This document shows positions 1 to 9,311 of a DNA stretch of 64,000 nucleotides, one piece after another. The stretch is from Gayadomonas joobiniege G7. Its GTDB lineage: Bacteria > Pseudomonadota > Gammaproteobacteria > Enterobacterales > Alteromonadaceae. Every line of letters starts with the position of its first letter. Position 1 is the stretch's first letter. The stretch spans positions 434,001 to 498,000 of the forward strand of contig NZ_AMRX01000001.1 in the NCBI RefSeq assembly GCF_000300815.1, given 5' to 3'. The notes beneath the pieces are model-generated. The model was not told where the DNA came from. It worked only from the letters and a program-made list of their open reading frames with translations, and ran no database searches. Both the position numbers and the translations under genes were made by a program.

Positions 1-2
1 CG

Positions 3-1691
3 CACGGCGCACCAGACTTTTTTACCGAAGCGGATATAAAAACCTTTCAGCAAAGTGAATGGAAAATTCACTATAACTCCAGCCGCACAGGGATACGCTT
101 AATCGGCCCAAAACCAGAGTGGGCGAGAGAAACGGGTGGTGAAGCTGGCTTACACCCGTCAAATATTCATGACAATGCGTATGCGTTTGGTACCGTCGAT
201 TTTACCGGCGACATGCCTGTCATTTTAGGTCCTGATGGGCCAAGTTTGGGTGGATTTGTTTGCCCTTTCACTGTGATCAGTGCTGACTTGTGGAAATTAG
301 GCCAGCTAAAAGCCGATGACAAAGTTAGGTTTGAGGTGGTCGATATAACCAGCGCCAATCAGATTGAACGTGCCCAGGCTGAACAAATTGAATTGCTGAA
401 ACCCGTTCCTGTTGAGTACCAACAAGTACCTATTACAAGCCCTATTTTAGATACTTTAACGACAGAAGATGGTGAGCCGGATCTGGTATTTAGGCAGGCA
501 GGTGATAAGTTTTTATTGGTTGAATACGGCGAACTTGTACTTGATTTAACGTTACGAGCACGAGTGCAAGCCTTGCTCGAGGCAGTACAAGCAGAAAAAA
601 TTTCAGGTGTTCTAGAACTGACTCCAGGCATACGTTCGCTGCAAGTTCATTACGATAGTTTAATACTGCCTGTCAGTGATCTAATTGAGCGCATTAAGCA
701 GCTTGATCTTAAACTGGGTGATACCCGCCAACTAACCTTTAAATCTCGAATCGTGCACTTACCGCTATCGTGGGACGATGAAGCATGTCGAACAGCAATC
801 GAAAAATACATGCAATCGGTCCGTCCAGATGCACCTTGGTGCCCGTCGAATTTAGAATTTATTAAACGAATTAATGGTCTTGATAGTATTGAACAAGTTA
901 AAAAGATTGTATTTGATGCCAGCTATTTAGTATTGGGGCTAGGTGATGTGTATTTAGGCGCACCTGTCGCGACCCCTCTTGATCAATGTCATCGGTTGGT
1001 GACCACTAAATACAACCCAGCACGAACTTGGACCGCTGAAAATTCAGTGGGTATTGGCGGTGCTTATATGTGTATTTACGGCATGGAAGGTCCAGGCGGA
1101 TATCAATTTGTTGGCCGCACAGTGCAGATGTGGAATCGCTACCGACAAACTCAGGCATTTGAGCAGCCTTGGTTATTAAGATTTTTTGATCAGATCCGTT
1201 TTTATCCAGTCAGCCATGATGAACTAAACCAAATGCGGGCAGATTTTCCAACCGGTCGCTGGACACCGAAAATTGAAGAAAGCGAAATTTCGATGCCAGA
1301 GTTGAGCCGCCAATGGGCAGAGCGAGAAGCTGAAATAAGAGCCTTTACTGAGCAGCGGGAACAGGCATTTGCTGCCGAAATGGCCGAATGGAAACGCACA
1401 GGGCAACTCAATTACCAATACCAAGAAGCACAAGCCGATAAAACGGATGCAATCGAGCTTAGCGAGAACCAGTTTTTAGTGGAATCAAACGCCGGTGGCA
1501 GTGTTTGGCAGCTCGTCGCCAATGCTGGAGATACAGTGGATGCCGCCCAAACATTAGCCGTTTTAGAATCAATGAAAATGGAAATTGATATCCCTGCACC
1601 AGAAAAAGTCAAAGTGGTTAAGGTTTTGGTTAAAGCAGGCCAACAAGTACAGGCTGGTCAGGCATTAATGGTATTGGAAACAATCGAATAG
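3..1691 (+). CDS. uca: Urea carboxylase, C-terminal part (5' end outside window)
   Basis: The frame is open from the first bases of the window, so the gene starts upstream; about 562 residues are visible. Urea carboxylase makes allophanate from urea, bicarbonate and ATP in the cytoplasm. The visible part contains the end of the KipA/AHS2-like carboxyltransferase domain (segments such as HYNSSRTGIRLIGPKPEW and GPDGPSLGGFVCP), then a KipI/AHS1-like domain (SFGPWCPSNLEFI-type region around 830-1150), a charged helical linker, and a C-terminal biotinyl domain with the biotinylation motif ESMKME near position 1570. The N-terminal biotin carboxylase domain is not in the window. It ends 10 bases before the allophanate hydrolase gene, so the two form the urea amidolyase pathway as separate proteins. 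The domain order matches known urea carboxylases; the identification is firm. Confidence 0.93.
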   Translation, partial: HGAPDFFTEADIKTFQQSEWKIHYNSSRTGIRLIGPKPEWARETGGEAGLHPSNIHDNAYAFGTVDFTGDMPVILGPDGPSLGGFVCPFTVISADLWKLGQLKADDKVRFEVVDITSANQIERAQAEQIELLKPVPVEYQQVPITSPILDTLTTEDGEPDLVFRQAGDKFLLVEYGELVLDLTLRARVQALLEAVQAEKISGVLELTPGIRSLQVHYDSLILPVSDLIERIKQLDLKLGDTRQLTFKSRIVHLPLSWDDEACRTAIEKYMQSVRPDAPWCPSNLEFIKRINGLDSIEQVKKIVFDASYLVLGLGDVYLGAPVATPLDQCHRLVTTKYNPARTWTAENSVGIGGAYMCIYGMEGPGGYQFVGRTVQMWNRYRQTQAFEQPWLLRFFDQIRFYPVSHDELNQMRADFPTGRWTPKIEESEISMPELSRQWAEREAEIRAFTEQREQAFAAEMAEWKRTGQLNYQYQEAQADKTDAIELSENQFLVESNAGGSVWQLVANAGDTVDAAQTLAVLESMKMEIDIPAPEKVKVVKVLVKAGQQVQAGQALMVLETIE

Positions 1692-1701
1692 GATAAATAC
1701 A

Positions 1702-3483
1702 ATGACAATACAACTTGATATCAATAGTTTACATGCCGCTTATAAAAGTGGCGAAAGCACACCGGCTGAGCTGATCACTGATTTATTAACCAAAGCTAAA
1801 CAACAACAGAATGTTTGGATTTATTTATTAAATGATGACGAGCTCAAACCCTATTTAGACGCATTAGTGGACAAGTCACCCGAAACACATCCTTTATATG
1901 GTGTGCCCTTTGCGATTAAAGATAATATTGATTTAGCGGGTGTTCCAACCACAGCTGCTTGTGCAGAGTTCGCCTATACCCCCGAAACCTCTGCATTTGT
2001 CGTCGAGCAGCTCATTGCTGCTGGCGCTATTCCGCTGGGTAAAACCAATTTAGACCAATTTGCAACGGGTCTGGTGGGTACCCGTTCACCATATGGTGAA
2101 ACCCCCAATGCGTTTAACCCTGAATATATTTCTGGCGGTTCGAGCTCTGGCTCAGCGGTGGCTCTGGCTGCTGGTGTTGTGAGTTTTTCACTGGGTACGG
2201 ATACGGCCGGTTCAGGCCGTGTTCCGGCCTGCTTTAACAACTTGGTTGGTTTAAAACCAAGCAAAGGTTTATTATCTACCTCTGGTGTTGTGCCTGCTTG
2301 TCGCAGCTTAGACTGTGTCAGCATTTTTGCATTAACAGCGAGTGATGCCAGACAAGTATTTAACGTAACAAGCGTATTTGACGCATCAGACGAATTTGCT
2401 CGCCCAAACCCGCTATACAACCAAACTGGCTCCACAGTTGCACCTCAATTTACGTTTGCGATACCCAAAGCCGAACAATTGGCATTTTTTGGTGATTCAA
2501 TTTATCAACAAGCATTTGCCGATTCGGTTAAACAATTGGAAGCCTTGGGGGGGAAAAAAATAGAGCTTGATTTTGAGCCTATGCTACAGGCAGCCAAATT
2601 ACTATACGAAGGGCCATGGGTGGCTGAACGCTGGTTAGCAACTCAAGACATACTCCTTAAAAATCCAGAAGCTATGCTCGACGTCACCCGAACGATAATT
2701 AGTGCGGGCGATAAAGCAAATGCGACCGATATGTTTGCAGCCCTTTATAAATTACAAAAACTCAAACGCCAAGCCGACCAGATCATAATAAAAGCTGACT
2801 TTATGGTCACCCCAACGGCTGGCCGTCATTACACCCGAGCAGAACTTGCCGAGCAACCGATAACCTACAACTCTAACTTAGGTTATTATACTAATTTTAT
2901 GAACCTGTTAGATTTTAGTGCAATTGCCGTACCAACGCAGCTGATTAACGGTAAACGCCCCTTCGGCATAACATTGTTTACCTCTGCTTTATCCGATCAA
3001 AACCTGCTAACGTACGCTGAGCGCATTCATCAAGCCTGCTCACTACCGTTAGGTGCAACCGATTGGCAACTGCCCGCCAACCAGCCACAAACCAGCGCAG
3101 CAACTGGCTATTTAGACTTGGTGGTCTGCGGCGCACACTTGTCGGGCATGCCGTTAAATATTCAACTGCAACAAAGACAAGCTGTATTAGTAGAAACCAC
3201 AACCACAGCCGCTCACTACCAAATGTATTCTGTGGCGGGTCAAGTTGAACGCCCGGCATTAATTCGTAGTGAACAAGGTTATGCATTCGAAGTTGAAGTT
3301 TGGCGACTACCGATTGAGCATGTTGGTAGCTTTTTACAAGGGATTGCAGCGCCGCTGGGACTTGGCAAAGTTGAATTAGCGGATGGCCGCTGGGAAACAG
3401 GTTTTATTGCCGAAGCCACTGCCGCCACCGGCAACAATATTAGTAAATACGGCAGCTGGCGAAAATACCAAGCTGCCGTCTAA
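1702..3483 (+). CDS. atzF: Allophanate hydrolase
   Basis: A 593-aa amidase-signature enzyme that hydrolyses allophanate to ammonia and CO2, the second step after urea carboxylase. The catalytic Ser-cisSer-Lys triad is visible: Lys73 in PFAIKDNID, the cis-Ser147 in the GGSSSGS loop, and Ser171 in GTDTAGSGR. Residues beyond about 460 form the C-terminal domain typical of full-length allophanate hydrolases (VVCGAHLSGMPLN to the end), and total length is normal for the family. The start codon lies 10 bases after the urea carboxylase stop, so the genes are co-transcribed. The context makes allophanate, rather than another amide, the expected substrate. Confidence 0.95.
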   Translation: MTIQLDINSLHAAYKSGESTPAELITDLLTKAKQQQNVWIYLLNDDELKPYLDALVDKSPETHPLYGVPFAIKDNIDLAGVPTTAACAEFAYTPETSAFVVEQLIAAGAIPLGKTNLDQFATGLVGTRSPYGETPNAFNPEYISGGSSSGSAVALAAGVVSFSLGTDTAGSGRVPACFNNLVGLKPSKGLLSTSGVVPACRSLDCVSIFALTASDARQVFNVTSVFDASDEFARPNPLYNQTGSTVAPQFTFAIPKAEQLAFFGDSIYQQAFADSVKQLEALGGKKIELDFEPMLQAAKLLYEGPWVAERWLATQDILLKNPEAMLDVTRTIISAGDKANATDMFAALYKLQKLKRQADQIIIKADFMVTPTAGRHYTRAELAEQPITYNSNLGYYTNFMNLLDFSAIAVPTQLINGKRPFGITLFTSALSDQNLLTYAERIHQACSLPLGATDWQLPANQPQTSAATGYLDLVVCGAHLSGMPLNIQLQQRQAVLVETTTTAAHYQMYSVAGQVERPALIRSEQGYAFEVEVWRLPIEHVGSFLQGIAAPLGLGKVELADGRWETGFIAEATAATGNNISKYGSWRKYQAAV

Positions 3484-3499
3484 TTGAGATCACAAGACG

Positions 3500-4045
3500 T
3501 CATTTGTTAAATAAAACTGGGTATGCCTCTGTGTAGACCCAGTCTTTGTCTTTAACGGGTACATGACAACCTAAACAATCGGTTTGATAGTTAGTTGATA
3601 GATTTTTGGCCGGATCGTCAGGCTTGTATAACGCCCACCCCCAGCCTTCCCCCCAGTTAGGATGATCATTAAAACGATTTTTACTGTCTTTAACCATCAC
3701 AAACCATTGTTTAACATCGGTTGCAAAACTCACATTACTGCCCGTCGTATAATCTTTTTTAATATCTGCTCTAAGCTCCTTAATCAGTACAGCACCATCA
3801 GGAAAGTGCCCCTGATTTTGAAAATACTCAACCGCATCTTTGGTCGTAAAAACACTATGAAATCCACTGGCACCGCCGCTTGGCACAAACCAAGCACCAA
3901 GATGAACCATATTTAGCTCAAAATTTTTCGGCAAGCTGATGTTCCCCTTTTTATCTACATAAGGGGAAAACTCGCCGGCGCTGGCCGTTAACCCAATAGA
4001 TGAGAGCAGTATAAAAACGATAAATAAAAAAGTTTTGTAAAACAT
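3500..4045 (-). CDS. Cytochrome P460-family periplasmic haem protein
   Basis: A 181-aa protein with an N-terminal signal peptide (MFYKTFLFIVFILLSSIG...ASA) and one c-type haem motif, CLGCH, near the C terminus. The body follows the cytochrome P460 pattern: a tryptophan-rich segment ending in YKPDDPAKN, then the haem motif and a DWVYTEAYPVL tail. Characterised P460s oxidise hydroxylamine or form nitrous oxide; many homologues in heterotrophs have no known role. The ribosome site AGGAGG lies just upstream of the ATG. It follows the second P460 gene by 21 bases, so the pair is one operon. Family assignment is good; the reaction is not established. Confidence 0.8.
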   Translation of the reverse strand: MFYKTFLFIVFILLSSIGLTASAGEFSPYVDKKGNISLPKNFELNMVHLGAWFVPSGGASGFHSVFTTKDAVEYFQNQGHFPDGAVLIKELRADIKKDYTTGSNVSFATDVKQWFVMVKDSKNRFNDHPNWGEGWGWALYKPDDPAKNLSTNYQTDCLGCHVPVKDKDWVYTEAYPVLFNK

Positions 4046-4066
4046 AAAAACCTCCTGCTAGTGCGA

Positions 4067-4681
4067 TTAGTTTTTATAACTATTAGACAATTTAGACTCA
4101 AAACCACCACTTGCTATTTTTCCTTTACCCTTACCAGCGCTTAATACTGGGTAGTACTGGGTAAAGACAAAATCATCGGCTGCAGCGGCTTTGTGACATG
4201 AGTTGCAGGACGCGGCTGGAAAAGCTTTTGCCGTTTCAGTTAAACTTTTATGATCCGGTGTTGAAAAGGTAAAGTACGCCCAGTTGCCAGGTTCATTTGG
4301 AAAATCTGTTTTACTTTTTATGGTGGCTTCCAGTCCGATATATTCCCCTTGAAAATAGCCATTACCACTCACTGCGACTTTAGAACCATTGCTCACTAGT
4401 TCTTTAACTAAAATAGTGCCATCTCTGAATTTGCCGGTTTTTTTCCAATAATCCCAACTGGCCGGATCGATATAAACATTATGGTGCTCTGGAAAAGCGG
4501 CTTTACCATTGTTCATATCATTGGGGGTTACCGGCGTACCCACATAAACCCACTCACGATAGCCCGTTGGTCGCTCTAACTGACCATCTTTAATAGTGTA
4601 AGCAGGATCTGCCTGAGCAGAAAAACTGAATAACGAAAACATAGAAACTAGCGCAGTAGCGCCTACTAGATTTTTTAACAT
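4067..4681 (-). CDS. Cytochrome P460-family periplasmic haem protein
   Basis: A 204-aa secreted haem protein, paralogue of the downstream gene. It has a signal peptide (MLKNLVGATALVSMFSLFSF...AQA), a P460-type body with GYREWVYVGTP and GTILVKEL, and a C-terminal CNSCH haem-attachment motif followed by DDFVFTQYYPVL. I start it at the ATG at 4681, because GAGG sits five bases upstream; an in-frame GTG two codons earlier is less likely. Together with the next gene it forms a tandem pair of similar but clearly diverged P460 proteins. The substrate cannot be read from sequence. Confidence 0.8.
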   Translation of the reverse strand: MLKNLVGATALVSMFSLFSFSAQADPAYTIKDGQLERPTGYREWVYVGTPVTPNDMNNGKAAFPEHHNVYIDPASWDYWKKTGKFRDGTILVKELVSNGSKVAVSGNGYFQGEYIGLEATIKSKTDFPNEPGNWAYFTFSTPDHKSLTETAKAFPAASCNSCHKAAAADDFVFTQYYPVLSAGKGKGKIASGGFESKLSNSYKN

Positions 4682-4780
4682 ACCCACCTCGAGTTTGTTT
4701 TAATTAGAAATAAAAACTCGTAAGCCTGTATCTGATGAACAACGACAGAAAATGCGACAGGAACCGCTAGAGAAGAGAAT

Positions 4781-4808
4781 TAATGGCTGGCTGTTTGACC
4801 AGCCATTA
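4781..4808 (-). terminator. Hairpin after the TraF-like gene
   Basis: A perfect 10-bp inverted repeat (taatggctgg / ccagccatta) with an 8-base loop, 43 bases past the stop of the minus-strand TraF-like gene. It is followed on that strand by a T/C-rich stretch rather than a pure T run, so it is a probable but not classical terminator. Confidence 0.5.
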
Positions 4809-4850
4809 TCACCTTGAATATAGATGAGTTTGTTTAAAAAGCGAACAATT

Positions 4851-6083
4851 TTAAAAAGTAAATGCAAGCTGCACACCGGCAGCCCCTTTACGGTCATCGG
4901 CGTACTGTGCACCAATGTTTATGTGCAGTACATCAAATGGGCTCAAGCCGATACCCGCAGTGTATTTATCTTCATAGTTGCTTTCTAAATCAGAAGCAAA
5001 ACCGACGCGTAATTGCGCCCAGCGGTATAAATCAAATTCTGCACCAATAGAGGCATATTGGCTATCGTCTTTTTCTGATTCAAGAAATCTTTCTTCTGCC
5101 ATTAACTCAACATCAGCGGCTAAGGTCACAAAACGGTTTTGATAGGCAATACCCACAGCAGCCTGAGGAGATACTTTATAAGTCACAGTTTCACCGCCAA
5201 CTTCAATTGGTTGTGATTCAACTTCACCGCCTAACACGTTGCGAGCCGATAAACCTACTGTCCAGCTTTCGCTAAGCTGGTAAACAACACCTAAATCTAG
5301 GTTAAACTGAGTGTCGTCTGCTAAATACTGATCTTCATCAAAGTCTTCGTCATCAAAATCTGAAATAGAATCTTGGTAATTAAAGACGTCAATGCGCTGA
5401 GCTTTTAACGTAGTACCAAATGCAAATTGATGACCATCAATTTGATATTTATTAGCATAAGTTAAACCTGCATCAACAACCGCCGCAGCAATAATGCCAG
5501 CTTTAGAGTCTAAGTTATCTAATTGTTCTTCTAATTCTTCAACGGTTTCGGCGTCATTTAAACCAACAATATCGCCATCATCAATATCCGTCACACCGAT
5601 TAAATCTAAGTTACCTAATACTGACAATGAAAAAGAACCCGCGCCTGTATGTGTTGCTATTACAGTTCCTAGGTTCACACCTAATAAAATTTCGCCTTCA
5701 GTTTTTGCAAAATCAGCCACAACCTGATCACGAGCGGCTTTTACTTGCTCGGCATCTTCAACGTTTTGTGAACCTGAGGCATTATCAATGGCTTCGTCTA
5801 ATTCATCAATAGAGTCTTGCAAATCGTCAATTGAATCAAATAACTCATCTGGATCTTCAGCACGCGCGCTAAAGTTTGGCAGCATAAAACCAAAATCGTC
5901 GCTTTCACGCGCTTGTGATGATAATAACGCTGGGTTACCCGACGGCGCATTTAAATAATGGCCACCCACAGTATTTACACCACCTAAGCCCATGTTTCTT
6001 GCATCCCCACTTGCCAGAGCAGGCAGACTGACTGTTGCAACCACAGCGGCAACTGCGGTTAGTTTTCCGTATCTTTTTATCAT
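4851..6083 (-). CDS. TraF-like (conjugal transfer TraF_2 family) outer-membrane protein
   Basis: A 410-aa protein with a signal peptide (MIKRYGKLTAVAAVVATVSLPALA) and the mature start SGDARNMGLGGVNTVGG...APSGNPALL that is typical of chromosomal proteins annotated as conjugal transfer protein TraF (PF13729-like). The middle has an acidic helical insertion (DELFDSIDDLQDSIDELDEAI region), and the second half has alternating beta-strand character ending in VQLAFTF, consistent with an outer-membrane barrel of the FadL/OmpP1 type. I use the ATG at 6083, preceded by GAGGA at a good distance; a TTG seven codons upstream is less likely. Despite the family name, nothing nearby suggests conjugation. Function unknown. 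Confidence 0.7.
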   Translation of the reverse strand: MIKRYGKLTAVAAVVATVSLPALASGDARNMGLGGVNTVGGHYLNAPSGNPALLSSQARESDDFGFMLPNFSARAEDPDELFDSIDDLQDSIDELDEAIDNASGSQNVEDAEQVKAARDQVVADFAKTEGEILLGVNLGTVIATHTGAGSFSLSVLGNLDLIGVTDIDDGDIVGLNDAETVEELEEQLDNLDSKAGIIAAAVVDAGLTYANKYQIDGHQFAFGTTLKAQRIDVFNYQDSISDFDDEDFDEDQYLADDTQFNLDLGVVYQLSESWTVGLSARNVLGGEVESQPIEVGGETVTYKVSPQAAVGIAYQNRFVTLAADVELMAEERFLESEKDDSQYASIGAEFDLYRWAQLRVGFASDLESNYEDKYTAGIGLSPFDVLHINIGAQYADDRKGAAGVQLAFTF

Positions 6084-6238
6084 TTTATTTTCCTCAAATA
6101 ACAACTACAGGACAGATGCATCAAAAAGTCATTTTTTAATGCTGAATTTAAGTATACTCAGCCAGTTAAAAAAGACCATGAGTAATTATTGAAACAATCC
6201 GCTATACTGCCGCTTTTTTAACAACCAAGAAGATCACC

Positions 6239-7195
6239 ATGACCATAAATAGCCTAACATTGGCGCCTATGGAAGGGGTCGTTGACCATGCAGTAAGGGC
6301 ACTGCTTAGTGACATTGGTGGTTTTGATCTCTGTGTGACTGAGTTTTTGCGCGTTAGCCAAGGCCTACTCCCCGCCCGCAGTTTTTACCGCTTGGCGCCT
6401 GAGTTGCAGCTCAATAAGGGACATACACCATCAGGTACTAAAATAAGGGTACAGCTATTAGGCAACCAGCCTTCTTATCTTGCTGAAAATGCGTATCGAG
6501 CAATTGAATTAGGCTCGCATGGTGTTGATTTAAACTTTGGCTGTCCAGCAAAAACCGTAAACAACTCCAAAGGAGGGGCGGTTTTGTTGCAAGAACCAGA
6601 AACTTTATACCAAATTATAAAAGCGGTTCGCGAGGCTGTTCCGCGTGAACATATTGTCAGTGCCAAAATCCGTTTGGGTTATGAAAACAGCGAGTTATTC
6701 GAACAAAATGTACAAGCAGTCGTCGAGGCAGGTGCTAGCGAGTTGGCGATTCATGCAAGAACCAAACAAGATGGCTATAAACCCCCTGCCTATTGGTCTG
6801 AGATCAAAAAAATCTTACCCCTTAGCCGAATACCTATCATTGCTAATGGCGAAGTTTGGACACGTCAGGATGCGTTTAACTGTATAGCTAAAAGCGGCTG
6901 CAATCGTTTAATGACCGGGCGCGGTGTCCTTGCCATGCCAAATTTGGCACAAGTGATTAAACACAATGCTACCCCTTACACATGGGCTCAAGCGGTGCAG
7001 GTATTAATTGACTATAGTGAGCATGCCAACGAGCAAGGAAAAGGTTTATATTATGCAAACCGGGTAAAACAGTGGTTAAAATACCTCAAAATAAGCTATC
7101 CTCAAGCAAGCGAGTTATTGCAGCAGATCCGAAAACTCAATAATAAAGCTGACATTTTAAAATATTTACAATCAACCTTAGCCACACGGAGTTAA
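6239..7195 (+). CDS. dusC: tRNA-dihydrouridine(16) synthase DusC
   Basis: A 318-aa FMN enzyme that reduces a uridine of the tRNA D-loop; the DusC subfamily acts at U16. The N terminus has LAPMEGVVDHAVRALL. The catalytic Cys102 lies in NFGCPAKTVN, followed by GGAVLL. HARTKQDGYKP and IPIIANGEVW form the phosphate-binding end of the TIM barrel, and the C-terminal helical domain carries RVKQWLKYL. Overall it resembles E. coli DusC along its whole length. The start at 6239 gives a full-length protein. The downstream DUF2214 gene begins two bases after the stop, suggesting co-transcription. Confidence 0.93.
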   Translation: MTINSLTLAPMEGVVDHAVRALLSDIGGFDLCVTEFLRVSQGLLPARSFYRLAPELQLNKGHTPSGTKIRVQLLGNQPSYLAENAYRAIELGSHGVDLNFGCPAKTVNNSKGGAVLLQEPETLYQIIKAVREAVPREHIVSAKIRLGYENSELFEQNVQAVVEAGASELAIHARTKQDGYKPPAYWSEIKKILPLSRIPIIANGEVWTRQDAFNCIAKSGCNRLMTGRGVLAMPNLAQVIKHNATPYTWAQAVQVLIDYSEHANEQGKGLYYANRVKQWLKYLKISYPQASELLQQIRKLNNKADILKYLQSTLATRS

Positions 7196-7196
7196 T

Positions 7197-7634
7197 ATGA
7201 CTAGTGAACTTGTTGTTCGTTATTTTCACTTTCTCGGGATCTTTTTTCTAGTTTCTGCCATGGTTGCTCAACACCTGCTCATTGAAGCTGAAATGAGTAA
7301 AAAACAATTTATTAAGCTTGTCCGTATTGATGCTATGTATGGCATTTCAGCATTGATTGTATTTTTAACTGGCATGACCTTATGGCATGCAGTTGGCAAA
7401 CCAGCCGAATTTTACACAGGAAATTTTCTATTCCATATTAAATTTACCCTGTTTATTGTCGCTGCTGTACTAAGCCTACCGGCCACCGTTTTTTATTTAA
7501 AAAATCGAAACTTTAGTGGTAGTCATATCCAAATACCTAAAAAATATTTAATGTTTTTGCGTGTACAAAAGTTAATTATTTTAATTATCCCAGCATTAGC
7601 CGTATGCATGGCACGTGGGGTTGGTTTAAATTAA
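7197..7634 (+). CDS. DUF2214 family membrane protein
   Basis: A 145-aa integral membrane protein with four predicted membrane segments, roughly residues 8-26, 47-66, 81-103 and 121-140. The sequence has the pattern of DUF2214 (RYFHFLGIFFLVSAMVAQHL, IDAMYGISALIVFLTGMTLW, FHIKFTLFIV). The role is unknown. It starts two bases after dusC and its last four bases overlap the convergent EamA gene. Confidence 0.75.
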   Translation: MTSELVVRYFHFLGIFFLVSAMVAQHLLIEAEMSKKQFIKLVRIDAMYGISALIVFLTGMTLWHAVGKPAEFYTGNFLFHIKFTLFIVAAVLSLPATVFYLKNRNFSGSHIQIPKKYLMFLRVQKLIILIIPALAVCMARGVGLN

Positions 7635-8506
7635 GCACGCTTCTGACGTTGCAACCAGCAAGTTACTGCAACGCCCCCCAATACAGCAGGCAAAACAGCA
7701 ATATTTATTGCCTGCTGATTGAACAGATAATCTAATACTGCAACTAAAATCGGGTTTAAATACACATAAGCCACCACCCGTTTGGGGCCCAAAGCCAAAG
7801 TGGCTTTTTGGTACAAATATAAAGTTAATAAGGTAGTGCCTACGACCAGGTAGATTAAATGCCAAACAGCTGTGCTGGTGATTTGATTTAACGCCAAAGG
7901 CACCGACATTGCCCATAGCGCCAACGAAAGCCAAACAACGGCCATTAAAATAATAGCAAATGTCATTAATAAACGAGATTCTGAGTCTGAAACCAAGCGC
8001 AATGAAGCTGCATACGCGCCCATCGACAAACAACCAACAAAAAATAGCTTATCGCCAGGATTAAAACTAAAACTTTGTAGTTTTTGCCAATCACCATCAA
8101 AGATCACCCAGAGTGCACAAATAGCCCCAAACAGATATAAAACAAAATCTTGTAAAAGCATTTTTTGACGATAAAAAACAAAACACAAACATGCGGTTAA
8201 CAGCGGGATCAGGGTGTAAATACTAGCAGTATTCAAAGTACTGGTTTGCTCAAGCGCTGCAAACATAGCAATAAAAAATCCGCAATAAAACAAACTAATT
8301 AATGCGGCTTTAGGGAATAATGCCCAGCATTGTTTGCCTGCATTTGGCTGCCACGCAACAAAGGGGACTAATAACAAAGCGGCCAATACAAACCTTAACC
8401 ATGTAAGCAGCACAGGATGATAATATTGGGATAAATAATCCGCCGAGATAAATGAGCCAGCCACCAACAAGGTCGCCAGCAGAATAGTCCCTTGGGCTTT
8501 AATCAT
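7631..8506 (-). CDS. EamA/DMT-family transporter
   Basis: A 291-aa protein with ten predicted membrane helices in two EamA repeats, as in drug/metabolite exporters. Features include LTWLRFVLAALLLVPF in the first repeat and KRVVAYVYLNPILVAVLDYL in the second, the usual signature of the second EamA unit. The substrate cannot be predicted. Its start overlaps the end of the upstream ion-channel gene by 8 bases, so it is the last gene of a three-gene operon (secreted protein, channel, exporter). Confidence 0.85.
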   Translation of the reverse strand: MIKAQGTILLATLLVAGSFISADYLSQYYHPVLLTWLRFVLAALLLVPFVAWQPNAGKQCWALFPKAALISLFYCGFFIAMFAALEQTSTLNTASIYTLIPLLTACLCFVFYRQKMLLQDFVLYLFGAICALWVIFDGDWQKLQSFSFNPGDKLFFVGCLSMGAYAASLRLVSDSESRLLMTFAIILMAVVWLSLALWAMSVPLALNQITSTAVWHLIYLVVGTTLLTLYLYQKATLALGPKRVVAYVYLNPILVAVLDYLFNQQAINIAVLPAVLGGVAVTCWLQRQKRA

Positions 8507-9311
8507 GTTTTTGCTGGTCGAGCTGCTCGGAGAGTTTTTTAACCTGCTGGTTTAAACGAGCGACTTCGTCTTTAAGTGCCTGTGTGGTTTGCTCTTGTTT
8601 TTCGCGCTGTTGTAGCAGGTTTCTCGCCCATAGCGGTGGGGTATCACTTTCTTCTTGATTAGACGAGGTAAAGCTAGATGCAATATAACCACTAATCACA
8701 CCAAATAAACTCACGCCACTCACTATTAACAACCCACTGATGATACGGCCCAAATTAGTGACCGGATAATAATCTCCATAACCAACAGTCGACACAGTTA
8801 CCAGTCCCCACCAAAGCGCATCTTCGGCGTTTTTGATATTGGCACCTTCAACATCACTTTCGACCAAAAAGATAGAAATCGCACTACCAGCTACTATTAA
8901 CACCATTAAAACCAATAAACCCGCTAGCGTCGTTTGCACCCGCTGTCGCAGCATAGGAACAATTACACTGCGGGCAAGTCGGATCATGCGTATAACCCGA
9001 AATATCTGTAAAAACCTTAATAAACGCAGCGGCTCTATCATGGGTATACTGGCTAGCAACTCTAACCAGTGGCTTTTGAAGTATCCCCAAGGCTTTTTAG
9101 ACATCACCATATTGGCGATAAAATGAATGATAAAAAGCACGCAGATCATAGTATCGATAGACAATAATAGAAGACGTGTTTCTGAGCCTCTAGGCAAAAT
9201 AAAAATGGCCACAACAATGGCCATAGACACGGCGGATAACAGCATCATGGCTATATCAAATGGACTAGGGACCTGCTGTTGTTCCTGCTGCTTTAAACCA
9301 TCAAACATCAT
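8499..9311 (-). CDS. Voltage-gated-type potassium channel (ion_trans)
   Basis: A 270-aa six-helix cation channel. The S4-like segment has regularly spaced arginines (PLRLLRFLQIFRVIRMIRLA), the pore loop carries the potassium selectivity filter TVGYGD (in TVSTVGYGDYYP), and S6 follows (ISGLLIVSGVSLFGVISGY). The C-terminal 45 residues are a predicted coiled coil (LLQQREKQEQTTQALKDEV...), probably for tetramer assembly. The start codon ATG overlaps the stop of the upstream gene (TAATG), which implies translational coupling. The potassium preference follows from the filter; gating by voltage is inferred from S4. Confidence 0.9.
   Translation of the reverse strand: MMFDGLKQQEQQQVPSPFDIAMMLLSAVSMAIVVAIFILPRGSETRLLLLSIDTMICVLFIIHFIANMVMSKKPWGYFKSHWLELLASIPMIEPLRLLRFLQIFRVIRMIRLARSVIVPMLRQRVQTTLAGLLVLMVLIVAGSAISIFLVESDVEGANIKNAEDALWWGLVTVSTVGYGDYYPVTNLGRIISGLLIVSGVSLFGVISGYIASSFTSSNQEESDTPPLWARNLLQQREKQEQTTQALKDEVARLNQQVKKLSEQLDQQKHD

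Noticed and set aside
4851-6083. Conjugation system because of the TraF-like gene
   Set aside because: The family name is historical; no other transfer genes are nearby and the protein looks like an outer-membrane barrel.
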